Translations under genes and position numbers: made by a program
Shown here: piece by piece, positions 21,926 to 31,603 of the stretch
How positions within the stretch are numbered: the stretch's first letter is position 1
Layout: each line of letters begins with the position of its first letter
Assembly: GCA_008931825.1 (NCBI GenBank)
Contig: QXVZ01025363.1
Location: 1-31,603, forward strand
Origin: Phallusia fumigata
Lineage: Eukaryota > Chordata > Ascidiacea > Phlebobranchia > Ascidiidae
Reading direction: 5' to 3'
Length of the DNA: 31,603 bases
Notes under the pieces: generated by a model
What the model saw: the letters and a program-made list of their open reading frames with translations, nothing else
Databases searched by the model: none
Told to the model about the DNA's origin: nothing

Positions 21926-22627
21926 TCTTTGCTAGTGTTAATTGTGTGCAATGTTTTTTTTTCACTGTGAATTTTACCATGTTTGGCTTACTGACTTTTT
22001 GCCTATTTGTATTTACCGTTTACCTGTGATTTTTTAGCTATCTGCGGTCAAGTGTTTATTTGCATTGCTCGTTAAACCATCGTGCTCTTTAAGTCTTCAT
22101 GTTAGTCGCAAAACAAAATTAAGTAAATAGAAAAATAAAAAATACTGTGCAAAAAACAAGAAAGATGGTATTGATTGAAAGCCGTCGAACCTAATGACAT
22201 AATGTTGATTAGTTGAGTGTACAGTGTTTGTTTTGTAAATATGTCACGCACTACAAAATACAAACGCGACGTCTACAGTCACTTCAGCAAGTAGCACAAC
22301 GGGGGATCCCCGGATAAGATTTGTAAGTGTGATTTCTATGGACAAATAGAAAAATCTTGACGAGTAAGTTGTGAACTTGTGAATGTGAAGTTTTGTGTTT
22401 AAAATTTGCGACACACTCTGTTTATAAAGTGCAAAGAAGTTAAGTTTAGTATTTTTACGCATGTGCACTTCATGGTTTTTAAATAAGGTAACAAAACTGC
22501 AATTAGAGTCAAAATGTATGCTACAGATTTTGTTTTGTAAATCTTGTATTTTATGTTTTCTAGGCAAATTGTTGGTTTAGGTAACAAACCAATATACCCT
22601 TATCTTGATAACCTGTACTATTACCTA
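21926..22627. other. Intergenic region upstream of DCTN5
   Basis: This 702-bp region holds the AATAAA of the upstream gene (22134-22139), a possible broken BED-finger remnant at 22241-22350, and a strong 3' splice site (TTTTATGTTTTCTAG ending at 22563), 64 nt before the DCTN5 ATG. A donor-like GTAAGT at 22323 could pair with it to define a 5' UTR intron; otherwise the acceptor could receive a spliced leader. Confidence 0.5.
22241..22350 (+). pseudogene. Possible BED zinc-finger (hAT transposase) remnant
   Basis: From the ATG at 22241 the frame reads MSRTTKYKRDVYSHFSK, an in-frame TAG, then HNGGSPDKICKCDFYGQ before another stop. The spacing of aromatic residues, the HF motif and the CKCDF segment recall a BED finger such as those at the N-terminus of hAT transposases, with one expected cysteine apparently replaced by tyrosine. 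Stops and the short length make it non-functional at best; chance resemblance is possible. Confidence 0.25.
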
Positions 22628-23173
22628 ATGGATCTTGAAAATGAATTCTACTCCAAGGAAAAATACATTGAAACAGCGTCTGGCAACAAAGTTAGTCGAC
22701 AGTCTGTCCTGTGTGGCAGTCAAAACATTGTTCTAAACGGAAAAACAATAGTTCAGTCTGAATGCATTATCCGTGGGGATCTTGCTAATGTAAGAATAGG
22801 CAGAAACTGTGTGATCAGAAGTAGAGCTGTAATTCGGCCACCATTCAAGAAGTTCAACAAGGGTGTTGCTTTTTTTCCGTGTATGATGGGCGACCACGTT
22901 TACATTGATGAAGATTCAGTTGTAAATGCTGCACAAGTTGGCTCTTATGTCCACATAGGAAAGAACTGCATCATTGGAAGAAGGTGCATTCTGAAAGATT
23001 GTTCTCAGATTGCAGATGGAACAGTTTTGCCTCCAGAAACAGTTGTTCCCCCTTTTACTTTGTGGGGTGGCTCACCTGCAACCGTTATTGGATATCTGCC
23101 CGAGTGTACCCAGTATTTAATGACTGATGCTACGAAACAGTATTATGAACATTTTAAACCAGGCCCTGCTTAA
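22628..23173 (+). CDS. DCTN5: DCTN5, dynactin p25 subunit (intronless)
   Basis: A single uninterrupted frame of 181 residues starts [20 protein letters not shown] and is close to human DCTN5 (182 aa) along its whole length. The start at 22628 is chosen because the family begins a few residues before [14 protein letters not shown]; the frame is open further upstream to 22544 but crosses a splice acceptor. The body is a left-handed beta-helix of hexapeptide repeats (for example [19 protein letters not shown] and [17 protein letters not shown]) and ends ELPECTQ-like ([10 protein letters not shown]). p25 belongs to the pointed-end complex of dynactin, which adapts dynein to membranous cargo. There are no introns, unlike every other complete gene here. 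No AATAAA is seen between its stop and the next gene. Confidence 0.96.
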   Translation: MDLENEFYSKEKYIETASGNKVSRQSVLCGSQNIVLNGKTIVQSECIIRGDLANVRIGRNCVIRSRAVIRPPFKKFNKGVAFFPCMMGDHVYIDEDSVVNAAQVGSYVHIGKNCIIGRRCILKDCSQIADGTVLPPETVVPPFTLWGGSPATVIGYLPECTQYLMTDATKQYYEHFKPGPA

Positions 23174-23541
23174 ATTTTCCATGTTTTTTTACCTTTATCA
23201 TAGTTAGTGTTGTTGCATGTTTGGTATGTAGACAACTGTCTGTTGTAATAATGTTCCAACTTAGAGTTGCTTTACTGTGCTGAAGTTAGGAAGGTTCCGT
23301 CCACATGCAATTGCGTTTTTTGACAAAAAATAGTTGTTCAATTAGGTCTTCTACATTTCTCTTTGCTATCATTGTCTTTGTGACCTTAACATTACCATGC
23401 GAAAAAGCTGCTGAATTATGTTGTTATTGTATTGGTAAATAGTAAATTAGTTAGTCAAGGAGTAAAAATGTTTGCATTGGTACATCTCAAAATGCATGTA
23501 ACTGTTTAATGTTTTCACTCTTCTGTCTGTAGATCCACGTC
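23174..23541. other. DCTN5-TMTC3 spacer
   Basis: This 368-bp same-strand spacer has no canonical AATAAA (only AATAAT-type variants). It ends with a pyrimidine-rich 3' splice site (CACTCTTCTGTCTGTAG, ending 23532), nine bases before the TMTC3 ATG. That acceptor has no obvious short-range donor partner in the spacer and is a candidate for spliced-leader addition. No other feature is seen. Confidence 0.45.
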
Positions 23542-26500
23542 ATGGAGGACAGGTTGTTTACAATTTTGCTGATAACTGTAACACTAGTGCTCTATTTTAA
23601 TTCATTTTTCTGTGGGTTCGTGTTTGATGATGTAACTGCGATTGTCAAAAACAAAGATGTTCTTGGTGAAACTCCACTCACAGATCTTCTCTACAATGAT
23701 TTTTGGGGCACTTCCATGACAAAAGTAATGGTTTTGTATTGTTTTTGGTTTGGCTTTAACTGTAGTCAGTACTTTAGACGTTAAACCTAAACATTTGTAT
23801 ACCAAACAAAGTTTGTTTATTTATCTGTATTTTGCTCTCTTACAGTTGTGCAGATTGTAAGTATGTAACTTGTATGAAACTTTCATGAAATAATTTTTAT
23901 CCAGGTTGCAAACCTTGTGCAAAGTAAATTTTATCTGAATAAAGCATATGTTTTTGTCACCTTATTACCACTTCAGACATTTATTTATCTTTATAATGTG
24001 TTTTTCTAAGGAGACAAGCCACAAGTCATATCGACCATTCACTGTACTTACTTTTCGCATCAACTACTTCATATTTGGAAGCGCGGCATGGTCTTATCAT
24101 TTAATCAATGTGCTTCTTCATGCTATTGTATGCTGCCTCGTTTACAAACTTAACAATCTCTTTGTAAAAACTTGCTTTGAATCAAAAACATCATCAGTGG
24201 CCAAGTCTCCTGCTGAAAAACTACATAAAAAACATACTTCAAGCAGTGGTGCTATCATCTGGAATTTACCTGAAGATGAGCAGAAGTTTTTATCCCAGAG
24301 CGCCACAGTGCTGTTTCTTGTACATCCTATTCATGTTGAAGCAGTAAGTAACACAATAAGTATCAACCTGATTTAAAAAAAGTAAATTTGTGACCTATAA
24401 CGTAAGATAAATACTGGTTTATATCTGCCCTCCTTTTCTTGTGACTATAACCCCCTAATTTTCTGCTTTTTTTCTCTTTTCAGGTGACTGGTGTAGTGGG
24501 AAGGGCTGAGCTTCTATCTGCAATTTTTGTCATTCTTGCCATTTTATGCTACGCAAAGTTTACTGTGAAATATGTGGTAAGCACATGATCAATATTAAAT
24601 ATCGTTATAACATCATACCTTATCAACTTTCAGTGCTATGACACTAAACAGCAAATGACTCGAAATATTTTACAACACACAGTACCTTATTAAAGTTTAC
24701 ATTCGTGCAAACCAGCAAACTGCCAATTTGTCAGGCTCAGTGTCTTGTATTGTACGTTATGAATAAATTCTTGTCGGACACATAAATTTGTTATTTATTA
24801 TCTTTTTTTTATTTTTAGTTTTTAACATCTTTTTTGGGTAAGGTGTCTGCCCTTCAGGAATTACTTAAAGACATCTAATTAAATTGTGATTAATTGTTGC
24901 ATATCTTTGTAGGCTGCCTCGTTTTTATTTTGCTTATTTGCAATGGCCAGCAAGGAGCAGGGAATCACTGTACTTGCTGTATTTCTAGTGTTTGACATTC
25001 TTTTGCATCATAAGGTAGGTCCATACTTATGATGTTGTTTAACAGTGACATATAACTGTGGTTTTAGGCCAACACTTGCTGTAATTGGACTTTTTGATAT
25101 GTTTAAAAAGGTTTGAATATTTATGTTGCGAAAAAATTATTGCTTTATTCTTATGGTACTGTATTTTTTCAGTTGTCATTGGATGATTATTGTTTGTTGC
25201 TTGTAATGTATGTTTCATCATCAAAAAGAGTTCGCCACAAATCTTTACTGCTGCGAACAGTTCTCGTCATTATGTTTGGTTCATTTTTACTCTTCATGAG
25301 ATTTTTTATGATGGGTAGCACTCTGCCACACTTTGATGGTAAGTGAATGTTTTTTTCCTTGCAATGGCTGTTTTTGGCTAGGAGTTTTGAGCAGGAGTTT
25401 ATAACTGGAGATAAATTTGTTGTCTTGGTGTAAAGATCAGACCAGAAAGAAAGAAGTTGAACAAATGTAAACAACTTTTTTAACATTAAATTTAACAAAA
25501 CCCGGACTTATATACCATGTTACATTTAAGAGCTTTACAACCCATTTTAACTGTAATTGTTGATTTGTTCTTTTTTTGCATTTGACAAAAATGTTCCCTA
25601 CAGTATGTAAAAATCTGTGACAAACACTCCGTTTATATGGGAATTATATGCTTGTGCATATTTGGTACTGGGATCTGCCCTGAAGCTTTCATCCAGGCCA
25701 ACGATAACGGCGTACTGATATATGAATCATAGTACGCCAGGCCTGCTAGTGGCGGTATTCTGTATCATAGTCGGATCGAATCCCACCACAGGCTAGATTT
25801 TTCTAGCCACACCTTGCTGACTGCAGATGCTTGGAAGGCCGACTATGACGGTATAACGCCTCTTGCAGGCCTGGCGTACTACGATTAGTTTATTTGGATT
25901 TGACAAGTGATTAGGATTAGATTTGATTTTTGTGTTTTCAGTATTTGACAACCCTGCCGCTGCCGCTGGTTTTCCTGCTCGACATTTAACTCTGAACTAT
26001 CTTTTACCTGTAAACACTTGGTTGCTGTTGAACCCAAGTAACCTCTTGTGTGATTGGGCAATGGGCACCATTCCTCTGATCACCAATTTCACTGATGTCA
26101 GGAACATTGCCACTATTGCTTTTTGGATTATTTTTATTTCTATAGGTTTGTAACAATTATTTGTAGCGCTAAAGGCATTGGCATGTGCTTTATTATGGGT
26201 TACAAACAGGTTGAGCCTATGTAATTAACAAAGCCCAAGTGTTCTGAACTGTCTAAAACAGGTAAAAAAAGCTTGCTTGGAGCCAGCGTGTGTTCTTTTG
26301 GACATAGATTGACCCAACAGATGGCACGCAGCCACTGCTCTGAACTTATCATTGACTTCTGGCCCTTTCTATATCTTTTCTATTCGGTGCCTAACACCCT
26401 TGTTGCATTTACTATGTCCATTGACAATTTCCATATTTTGTATGTAGTTGTAAAGCTCCATTGTCTGGAGAGTTGACCCTGCTTGTAATGTGGTTGCTAG

Positions 26501-29500
26501 TCTTTCCCAAATATGGCTTAAAACTTACAAACCATAATGCAGTTTATGTTGTCATGTACACCTGTGTATGTTTTACTCACTTGTCCAATTACTTCTTTTA
26601 CAGGTGTTTTCTCGTTTTTTGGCAATTATCATTTTTGCAAGCTTTCATCTGTCGGTGTCGCCTTGACAGTGTTTCCATTTCTACCTGCTTCCAATCTTCT
26701 GTTTACTGTCGGGTTTGTTGTGGCTGAGAGGATCCTCTATATTCCAAGCATAGGATTCACACTTCTGGTGGCAATTGGACTTCACAAACTGAGAAAGGCT
26801 TTGTACGAATTTTTATCTTCGTACAATGATCGTTAGACATATATGTATACACTTCCATTTTAGGGTGTAAAATATAATAAATTAAGTGTTTATTAAAAAA
26901 TATGTTTTGTTTTAGAAACTGGGACAGACTGATACTGTTGCTTCTCACAATGTTAGTTGTTACACATGCTGCCAAAACTATAAATCGAAATTTTGACTGG
27001 AAGGATGAACGAACTCTGTTTCAAAGTGCATTGAAGGTAATTGTAATGTATATTTCATCCGTTTCAATTCATGGCACTAGACTTCCTCGGCCAGCTTGGT
27101 GCTCCACATAACACAAATAAAAAGGAAAAAAACGAGAGCTATAATTAGACTTTAAAATTAACTGGTCTTCGGATTTTAACAGTCAAGTCAAGTGTAATGA
27201 CTACCACAAGTATTCATTCACAGATTTTTACAAGCTTAATTGTAACAAAACAATGATCAACCCTTTAAAACCAACAATAGTCAGTTCTGAGTTTGTGTAC
27301 ATGCAATACAACCTTAGAATCCACCTCTCTTTTTTCAGGTTACAAAAACCAATGCAAAAGTTTGGAACAATATTGGGCACACTTACGAGGCTAATGGAAG
27401 CTGGACTGAGGCTCTAAAGTATTTCAGAAAGGTTGGTAACTGTGTTGTAATGCATCGACACAATTCAGGTCATGGTAAAATATGACTTAGGTCGCTGCTG
27501 GTAAAAAACTTAACTTCATGACAATTTTGATGGTGTTTCTAAGCAACGTTAGTCCTGTGGCTGATAGGACTCATCTTGACTCAAGTCCCCAAATACAAAA
27601 TCTCTGACTTTCCTTGAAAGTAACTGATTAGACTTGTGACTCAAAGATGCTTGTAGACAATAGATTGACTTGCGCTTGAAATTTGATAAATACATGAAAA
27701 GTTTTGCTTCCTTAGAAAGGTTTTTGAAACCTGATACATGTTTTCTATCTGTTTTTTATTTAGGCAGCAGAGGTCCAACCCGATGATCTGGGAGCACTTA
27801 TGAACGTCGGTCATATGTTGGAGGAGCTGGATAGGCCACAAGAAGCTGAGAAAGTATATTGGCAAGCAAAGGAACTTCTCCCAAAGGTAGATCCTTAAAC
27901 CAGTATTCTCATTCCTTACTGTACCAAATTTTGACCAAATTTAATTTCAGTAATAATACAAGGGTATCTGTTGCATTCATATCAAGGAAAAGTGGTCTTA
28001 AAAATAATTGCTACCAAATTTAAACTAAAAGCCTTGTTGGTAAATACAAATATGTATAAAGAGAAGTTTCTTAGATGTACCTCGGGTAAAATGATTTTTT
28101 CCCTTTGTATGTTGAACATAATGTGAGTTTTTTTACAGCCAATACCAGGGAAACCATATACTACCAGAGTGGTTCCAAAGGGTTTAAAATTGTTTACACG
28201 TCTTGGAAATATCATCAAAGCAAACAAATCAAGGTAAATTTTTATGTCAGATCAGCATCTAGGTTTACTTTATACTGTGAATCATGTTAGTCAAATTTTA
28301 TTTTAAAATTGAGTTAATGACTGGTCGTAAAAGGCATACATTTTTTTGGTTACCTACAACTTTTACATCAACGCTAAAGAGCGTCGTTTACTTCATAGAA
28401 TTTGTTTTATATTTATTCTCTTCCTATATTACCTGTTAGAACTCTCTTTACATTACCAATTCAATCTATCTCTATATTATTTCTGGAGTAGACATTTAGC
28501 GTTTTTCCTTCTATTAGACTTAATGAGGTTGATCAACTGTACAAGGAAGTTATCCAAATGAAAAGAACATTTCCAGATGCTTATATAAACAGGTAAGGTA
28601 TTTATGGTTTTATTTTGCCTAAAAACCAAGATCCATTGAATTTTGGTATTACTTTCACAACATTTTTGCTATTAGAGGGGAAATCCTGGTACTGTTGAAA
28701 AGGGAGAAGGAGGCACTTGCAATGTTTGAAACTGCCTTGCAGCATACGGATAACAAGTCTGACATCTACTTCAACATAGGTAACATTGCATTCTGTTTTT
28801 TTTTAGACAGCATGCTCTTACTTAACTTCACTATAAGTATGGGGTTGTTAGCCTGTACCCGACTACTTAGTTATTGATTAAAAAAACAGTTTAGTTCAAA
28901 AGAATATAAACTGTGACAACTAAATTTTTTCAACATATTTGAGTAACATTACATCACCCATGCTCGGCCAAGCACCAAGTATTTAAGTTATTACTTGGGT
29001 TTCTAAACAGTATTTTTTGCAGTTTTGGGTCGTCCCTGTTGGACATATCACACGCTATAACTACAACTTTGCTGTTTGCACTGCAGGCGTTGTCCATGCA
29101 AGTTTGGGAAACAAGACTGGTGCTATTGAGGGATATACCTTGGCAATTTATCACAATCAAAATCATGTCAAAGCTCTCTATAACTCCGCAGCCATATTAC
29201 TGGTATGAAATTGTTCGGATTTTCAAACATATTAAAACCATACTGGTTATATGTTAAAACTAGTATGACAATTTATTTGGTAGAGCGAGGTTTTAAAAGG
29301 TTCTTTGTGTAAGTGCTAACAACAGGAGTGATATAACAGCTGGTAGCTTGTAAGAAAGTCAGTTACATTTTTGAATAACCTTGTTATTGGTTTGTAGGAA
29401 ACCAGAGACAAAGACTTACTTGGTCGTGCCAAAATCCGTATTGGACATGTACTTAAAATTGAACCACACAACCTCCTTGCCAGAACCTTGCTAGGCTCAA

Positions 29501-31328
29501 TTCACATGGACCTGCAGGAAAATATAGAGGCAATTAAATGCTGGGATGATGTTTTAAAGGTAAGTGTTTTCTTCTTCCCATGCAAATGTTGAGCAAGTTG
29601 AACTGAATTGTGTGGTGAAAGATTGACGAACTCTGAATCTTGTGGCTGCTTAATACTTTATACTTGACTGAACAACTGGGCAGTTTTACAAGTGTTCTTT
29701 TACTTTTAGCACATAGTGAAACTTTTTGTCTATTTCCCTGTCTGTTGATAGACTGTTTCAAAAGTTTTTGTTTCAGTTTGATGCATGATGTGCCTAAAGT
29801 AAATATCAGCATTATGATACAGTTCACTGTGCACATTTTTATTTGAATTGATACCTGTATTGCTTTTTGCAGGTTGAACCAGATCAAAAAATAAGTTTAT
29901 TCAATAAAGCTCTGCTCCTCTCCAGAATAGGTTTGTGTATTTATCTGCAATGAATTTCAGGTTAAATTTAACATAGCTCGAAATTAATCAAGAAAATTAT
30001 GTTTGCCTCGGTTAAATAGAATTACTTGATTAATCATTTTTGACAAAGAAAGTCCTTTGTCTTATTTATGTAGATAGAAAAAGTGGCTCATGTCTTCGTG
30101 CCATAAAGGAATTACTAAAGTATCACCCCAACCACATCAAAGGTTTACTCTTGTATGGTGATGTGATGTTGAACACTGTAAAAGACGTCAATGAGGCGCT
30201 TGGGTAAGGCAGTGTAGTTTGGTTTTACCAGAGTTATGCAGAAGTTCCACCTTTGGCCCAGGATTATTTTTATCAATAATTTTTTATGTTCAGGCAGTTT
30301 TATAAGGCCTTGTTTATCATCTAAATAAAATTAATGTTTTCAGTCAAAAGTCTAATCAAAAGCTACAGGCTAAAACCGGTAAAATATGTTTGTCACTGAA
30401 CATTTTAAACATTTTGGCATTAACTTGTTCAAAAAACTAGTAGGAATTGGCGGATCCGAGCTGGTTCACCAGTTCTCAGTACTGTGCATTACTTCTCGGT
30501 GCCTGTTCATGCTTAAGCAAAATGTGCTGAACATCACATAGTCATGAGCAAAGTTTCTAACAGGCCTATATAGAAAGTTTTGTTGTACAAAGCAGGATCC
30601 TCTACATCTAGGCCAAGCAACAAGATAACATACGATTCTTAATAAATTCCATAAAAAAAATTGACCATTCACTTTTTTGTGGGTCACATACATCATTTAC
30701 GCAATAAGCTATGTCAGGTTTGTTTGTTTCAGGGTCTTTCAACGCATTGTCGAGCTTGAACCAAGCAACACACAGGCAAAACATAATTACTGTGTGGCGC
30801 TTGTTGAAGATGGGAGATTGGAGGAGGCTGAGTTATGTATGGAGGAAGTTTCTATAGCTGCACCCCATGAGGCCCACATAAAAGGTAAGGAAAACCTGAC
30901 GTAGAAATAGTAGGTTTTTTATTGTTTCATTTATAAATTGTTTTAAACGAGCAATGGTTGGTTTAATACTCTTATTATGCACATCTAATGGATTTACCAA
31001 ACCTTATGTAGCGCTCGATTTGCCAATTAAAAATATTTTAAGAAAGTTTCGTCGAGTTAGAATACATGAAACTCATTTAGAAATCCGCTTTATGCATGCA
31101 AGCATACTGCGACATAGCTACGTAGGCATGGCACCTAGATGTTGGCCTGCACCATAAACCTTTACTCAATTTTTGTGTTCTTTAGAGAATTTAGCAATAG
31201 TCCGCCATCGCCTTGCGCTAAAGGAAGCGCACAACCAAGAGGTCAAAGAAGAAGGAGTGTTTGCCAAACAACAGTATGTGGAACACACAGTAGATAAAAA
31301 CGAAGATCATCCTGAAGACAAGCAAAAG
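23542..31328 (+). CDS. TMTC3: TMTC3, ER O-mannosyltransferase with TPR repeats (C-terminus beyond window)
   Basis: Nineteen exons: 23542-23724, 24011-24343, 24484-24576, 24913-25014, 25173-25338, 25942-26145, 26604-26820, 26916-27036, 27339-27431, 27764-27886, 28139-28233, 28518-28592, 28676-28779, 29087-29202, 29398-29559, 29873-29930, 30074-30203, 30733-30884, 31186-31328. They join in phase to 890 residues; the final exon(s) lie beyond. A signal-anchor helix (residues 5-20) leads into FVFDDV, where D29-D30 is the acidic pair expected of this GT-C glycosyltransferase family. [57 protein letters not shown] with [11 protein letters not shown] (DUF1736 region) and [17 protein letters not shown] all match TMTC3. 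From about residue 473 TPR repeats follow ([45 protein letters not shown]). TMTC proteins mannosylate cadherins in the ER lumen. An insert of about 35 residues (roughly 125-160) between two membrane segments is absent from the human protein. Confidence 0.94.
25726..25885. mobile_element. Foldback (long hairpin) element
   Basis: Outer arms 25726-25746 and 25865-25885 are inverted copies sharing TAGTACGCCAGGCCTGC. Inner segments (25751-25774 and 25839-25860, containing CATAGTCGG and CCGACTATG) extend the pairing, giving a near-continuous hairpin of about 160 bp. The loop side holds a B-box-like GGATCGAATCCC (25773-25784) and a second hairpin GGCTAGATTTTTCTAGCC (25791-25808). It lies in intron 5 of TMTC3. 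Confidence 0.7.
27536..27605 (+). repeat. Possible tRNA-like SINE fragment
   Basis: Intron 9 of TMTC3 contains GTTAGTCCTGTGGCTGATAG followed by GACTCAAGTCCCC, with the spacing of degraded A and B boxes. No intact tRNA fold is evident. This is a weak call. Confidence 0.25.
30341..30618 (+). repeat. Intronic segment repeated at window end, copy 1
   Basis: This 278-bp part of TMTC3 intron 17 recurs at 31342-31603 in the same orientation. By eye the two copies differ by a handful of substitutions and one 16-bp length difference (present here around 30493). The match stops only because the window ends. Confidence 0.9.
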
Positions 31329-31340
31329 GTTTGCTTTAAA

Positions 31341-31341
31341 N
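31341..31341. other. Single N at a probable contig join
   Basis: The only N in this part of the window lies exactly one base before the repeated segment starts. This suggests a gap of unknown size compressed to one base, with the next contig beginning in sequence allelic to intron 17. Confidence 0.7.
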
Positions 31342-31603
31342 CAGTCAAAAGTCTAATCAAAAGCTACAGGCTAAAACCGGTAAAATATGTTTGTCACTGA
31401 ACATTTTAAACATTTTGGCATTAACTTGTTCAAAAAAATAGTAGGAATTGGTGGATCCGAGCTGGTTCACCAGTTCTCAGTACTGTGCATTACTTGCTTA
31501 GGCAAAATGTGCTGAACATCACATAGTCATGAGCAAAGTTTCCAACAGGCCTATATGGAAAGTTTTGTTGTATAAAGCAGGATCCTCTACATCTAGGCCA
31601 AGC
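31342..31603 (+). repeat. Intronic segment repeated at window end, copy 2
   Basis: Diverged direct copy of 30341-30618 that begins immediately after the N at 31341 and runs off the window. It is more likely a second haplotype or misordered contig than a true tandem duplication, because the copy boundary coincides with the N. Confidence 0.85.

Noticed and set aside
1-31603. CRISPR arrays, bacterial operons, phage or plasmid features
   Set aside because: Introns, AATAAA signals and conserved animal genes throughout show nuclear animal DNA; no regularly spaced repeat array was seen.

Overview
The window is a gene-dense piece of animal nuclear DNA. Protein-coding exons of 60-330 bp are separated by short AT-rich GT-AG introns, mostly 200-700 bp. 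AATAAA signals, tRNA-derived SINE-like pieces and small foldback or inverted-repeat transposons lie between them. The encoded proteins are clearly metazoan. Compact genes, closely packed neighbours, a two-gene unit with 15 nt between cistrons and 3' splice sites just ahead of several start codons fit a tunicate such as Ciona, which uses spliced-leader trans-splicing and operons. That organism call is inference; another invertebrate deuterostome is not excluded. All exon boundaries were read by eye from splice consensus, phase continuity and remembered family sequences.

Layout, left to right. 1-3761: no recognisable gene, one SINE-like element, and a first ~1.9 kb that looks more CpG/GC-rich than the rest. 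3762-5369 (+): the last four exons of a PWP1-like WD40 protein. 5831-7713 (-): complete seven-exon LYAR gene, tail-to-tail with PWP1; both are nucleolar/ribosome-biogenesis proteins. 8085-9135 (+): four-exon MRGBP, head-to-head with LYAR across a 371-bp shared promoter region with CCAAT boxes. 9466-11345 (-): CMC4 followed after 15 nt by MRPL44, both mitochondrial proteins, in an operon-like arrangement. 11695-12387: a 693-bp terminal-inverted-repeat transposon. 12772-21925 (+): a 22-exon gene for a 914-aa acidic coiled-coil protein I cannot name. 22628-23173 (+): intronless dynactin subunit DCTN5. 23542-31328 (+): nineteen exons of TMTC3 (ER O-mannosyltransferase with TPRs), missing only its extreme C-terminus.

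The sequence carries two single-N positions. The N at 31341 is followed by a diverged second copy of TMTC3 intron sequence already present about 1 kb upstream, which looks like a contig join between haplotypes. No novel multi-gene system of the defence or metabolic-cluster kind is visible. The most interesting items are the CMC4-MRPL44 bicistron, the uncharacterised 914-aa gene and several small transposon families.
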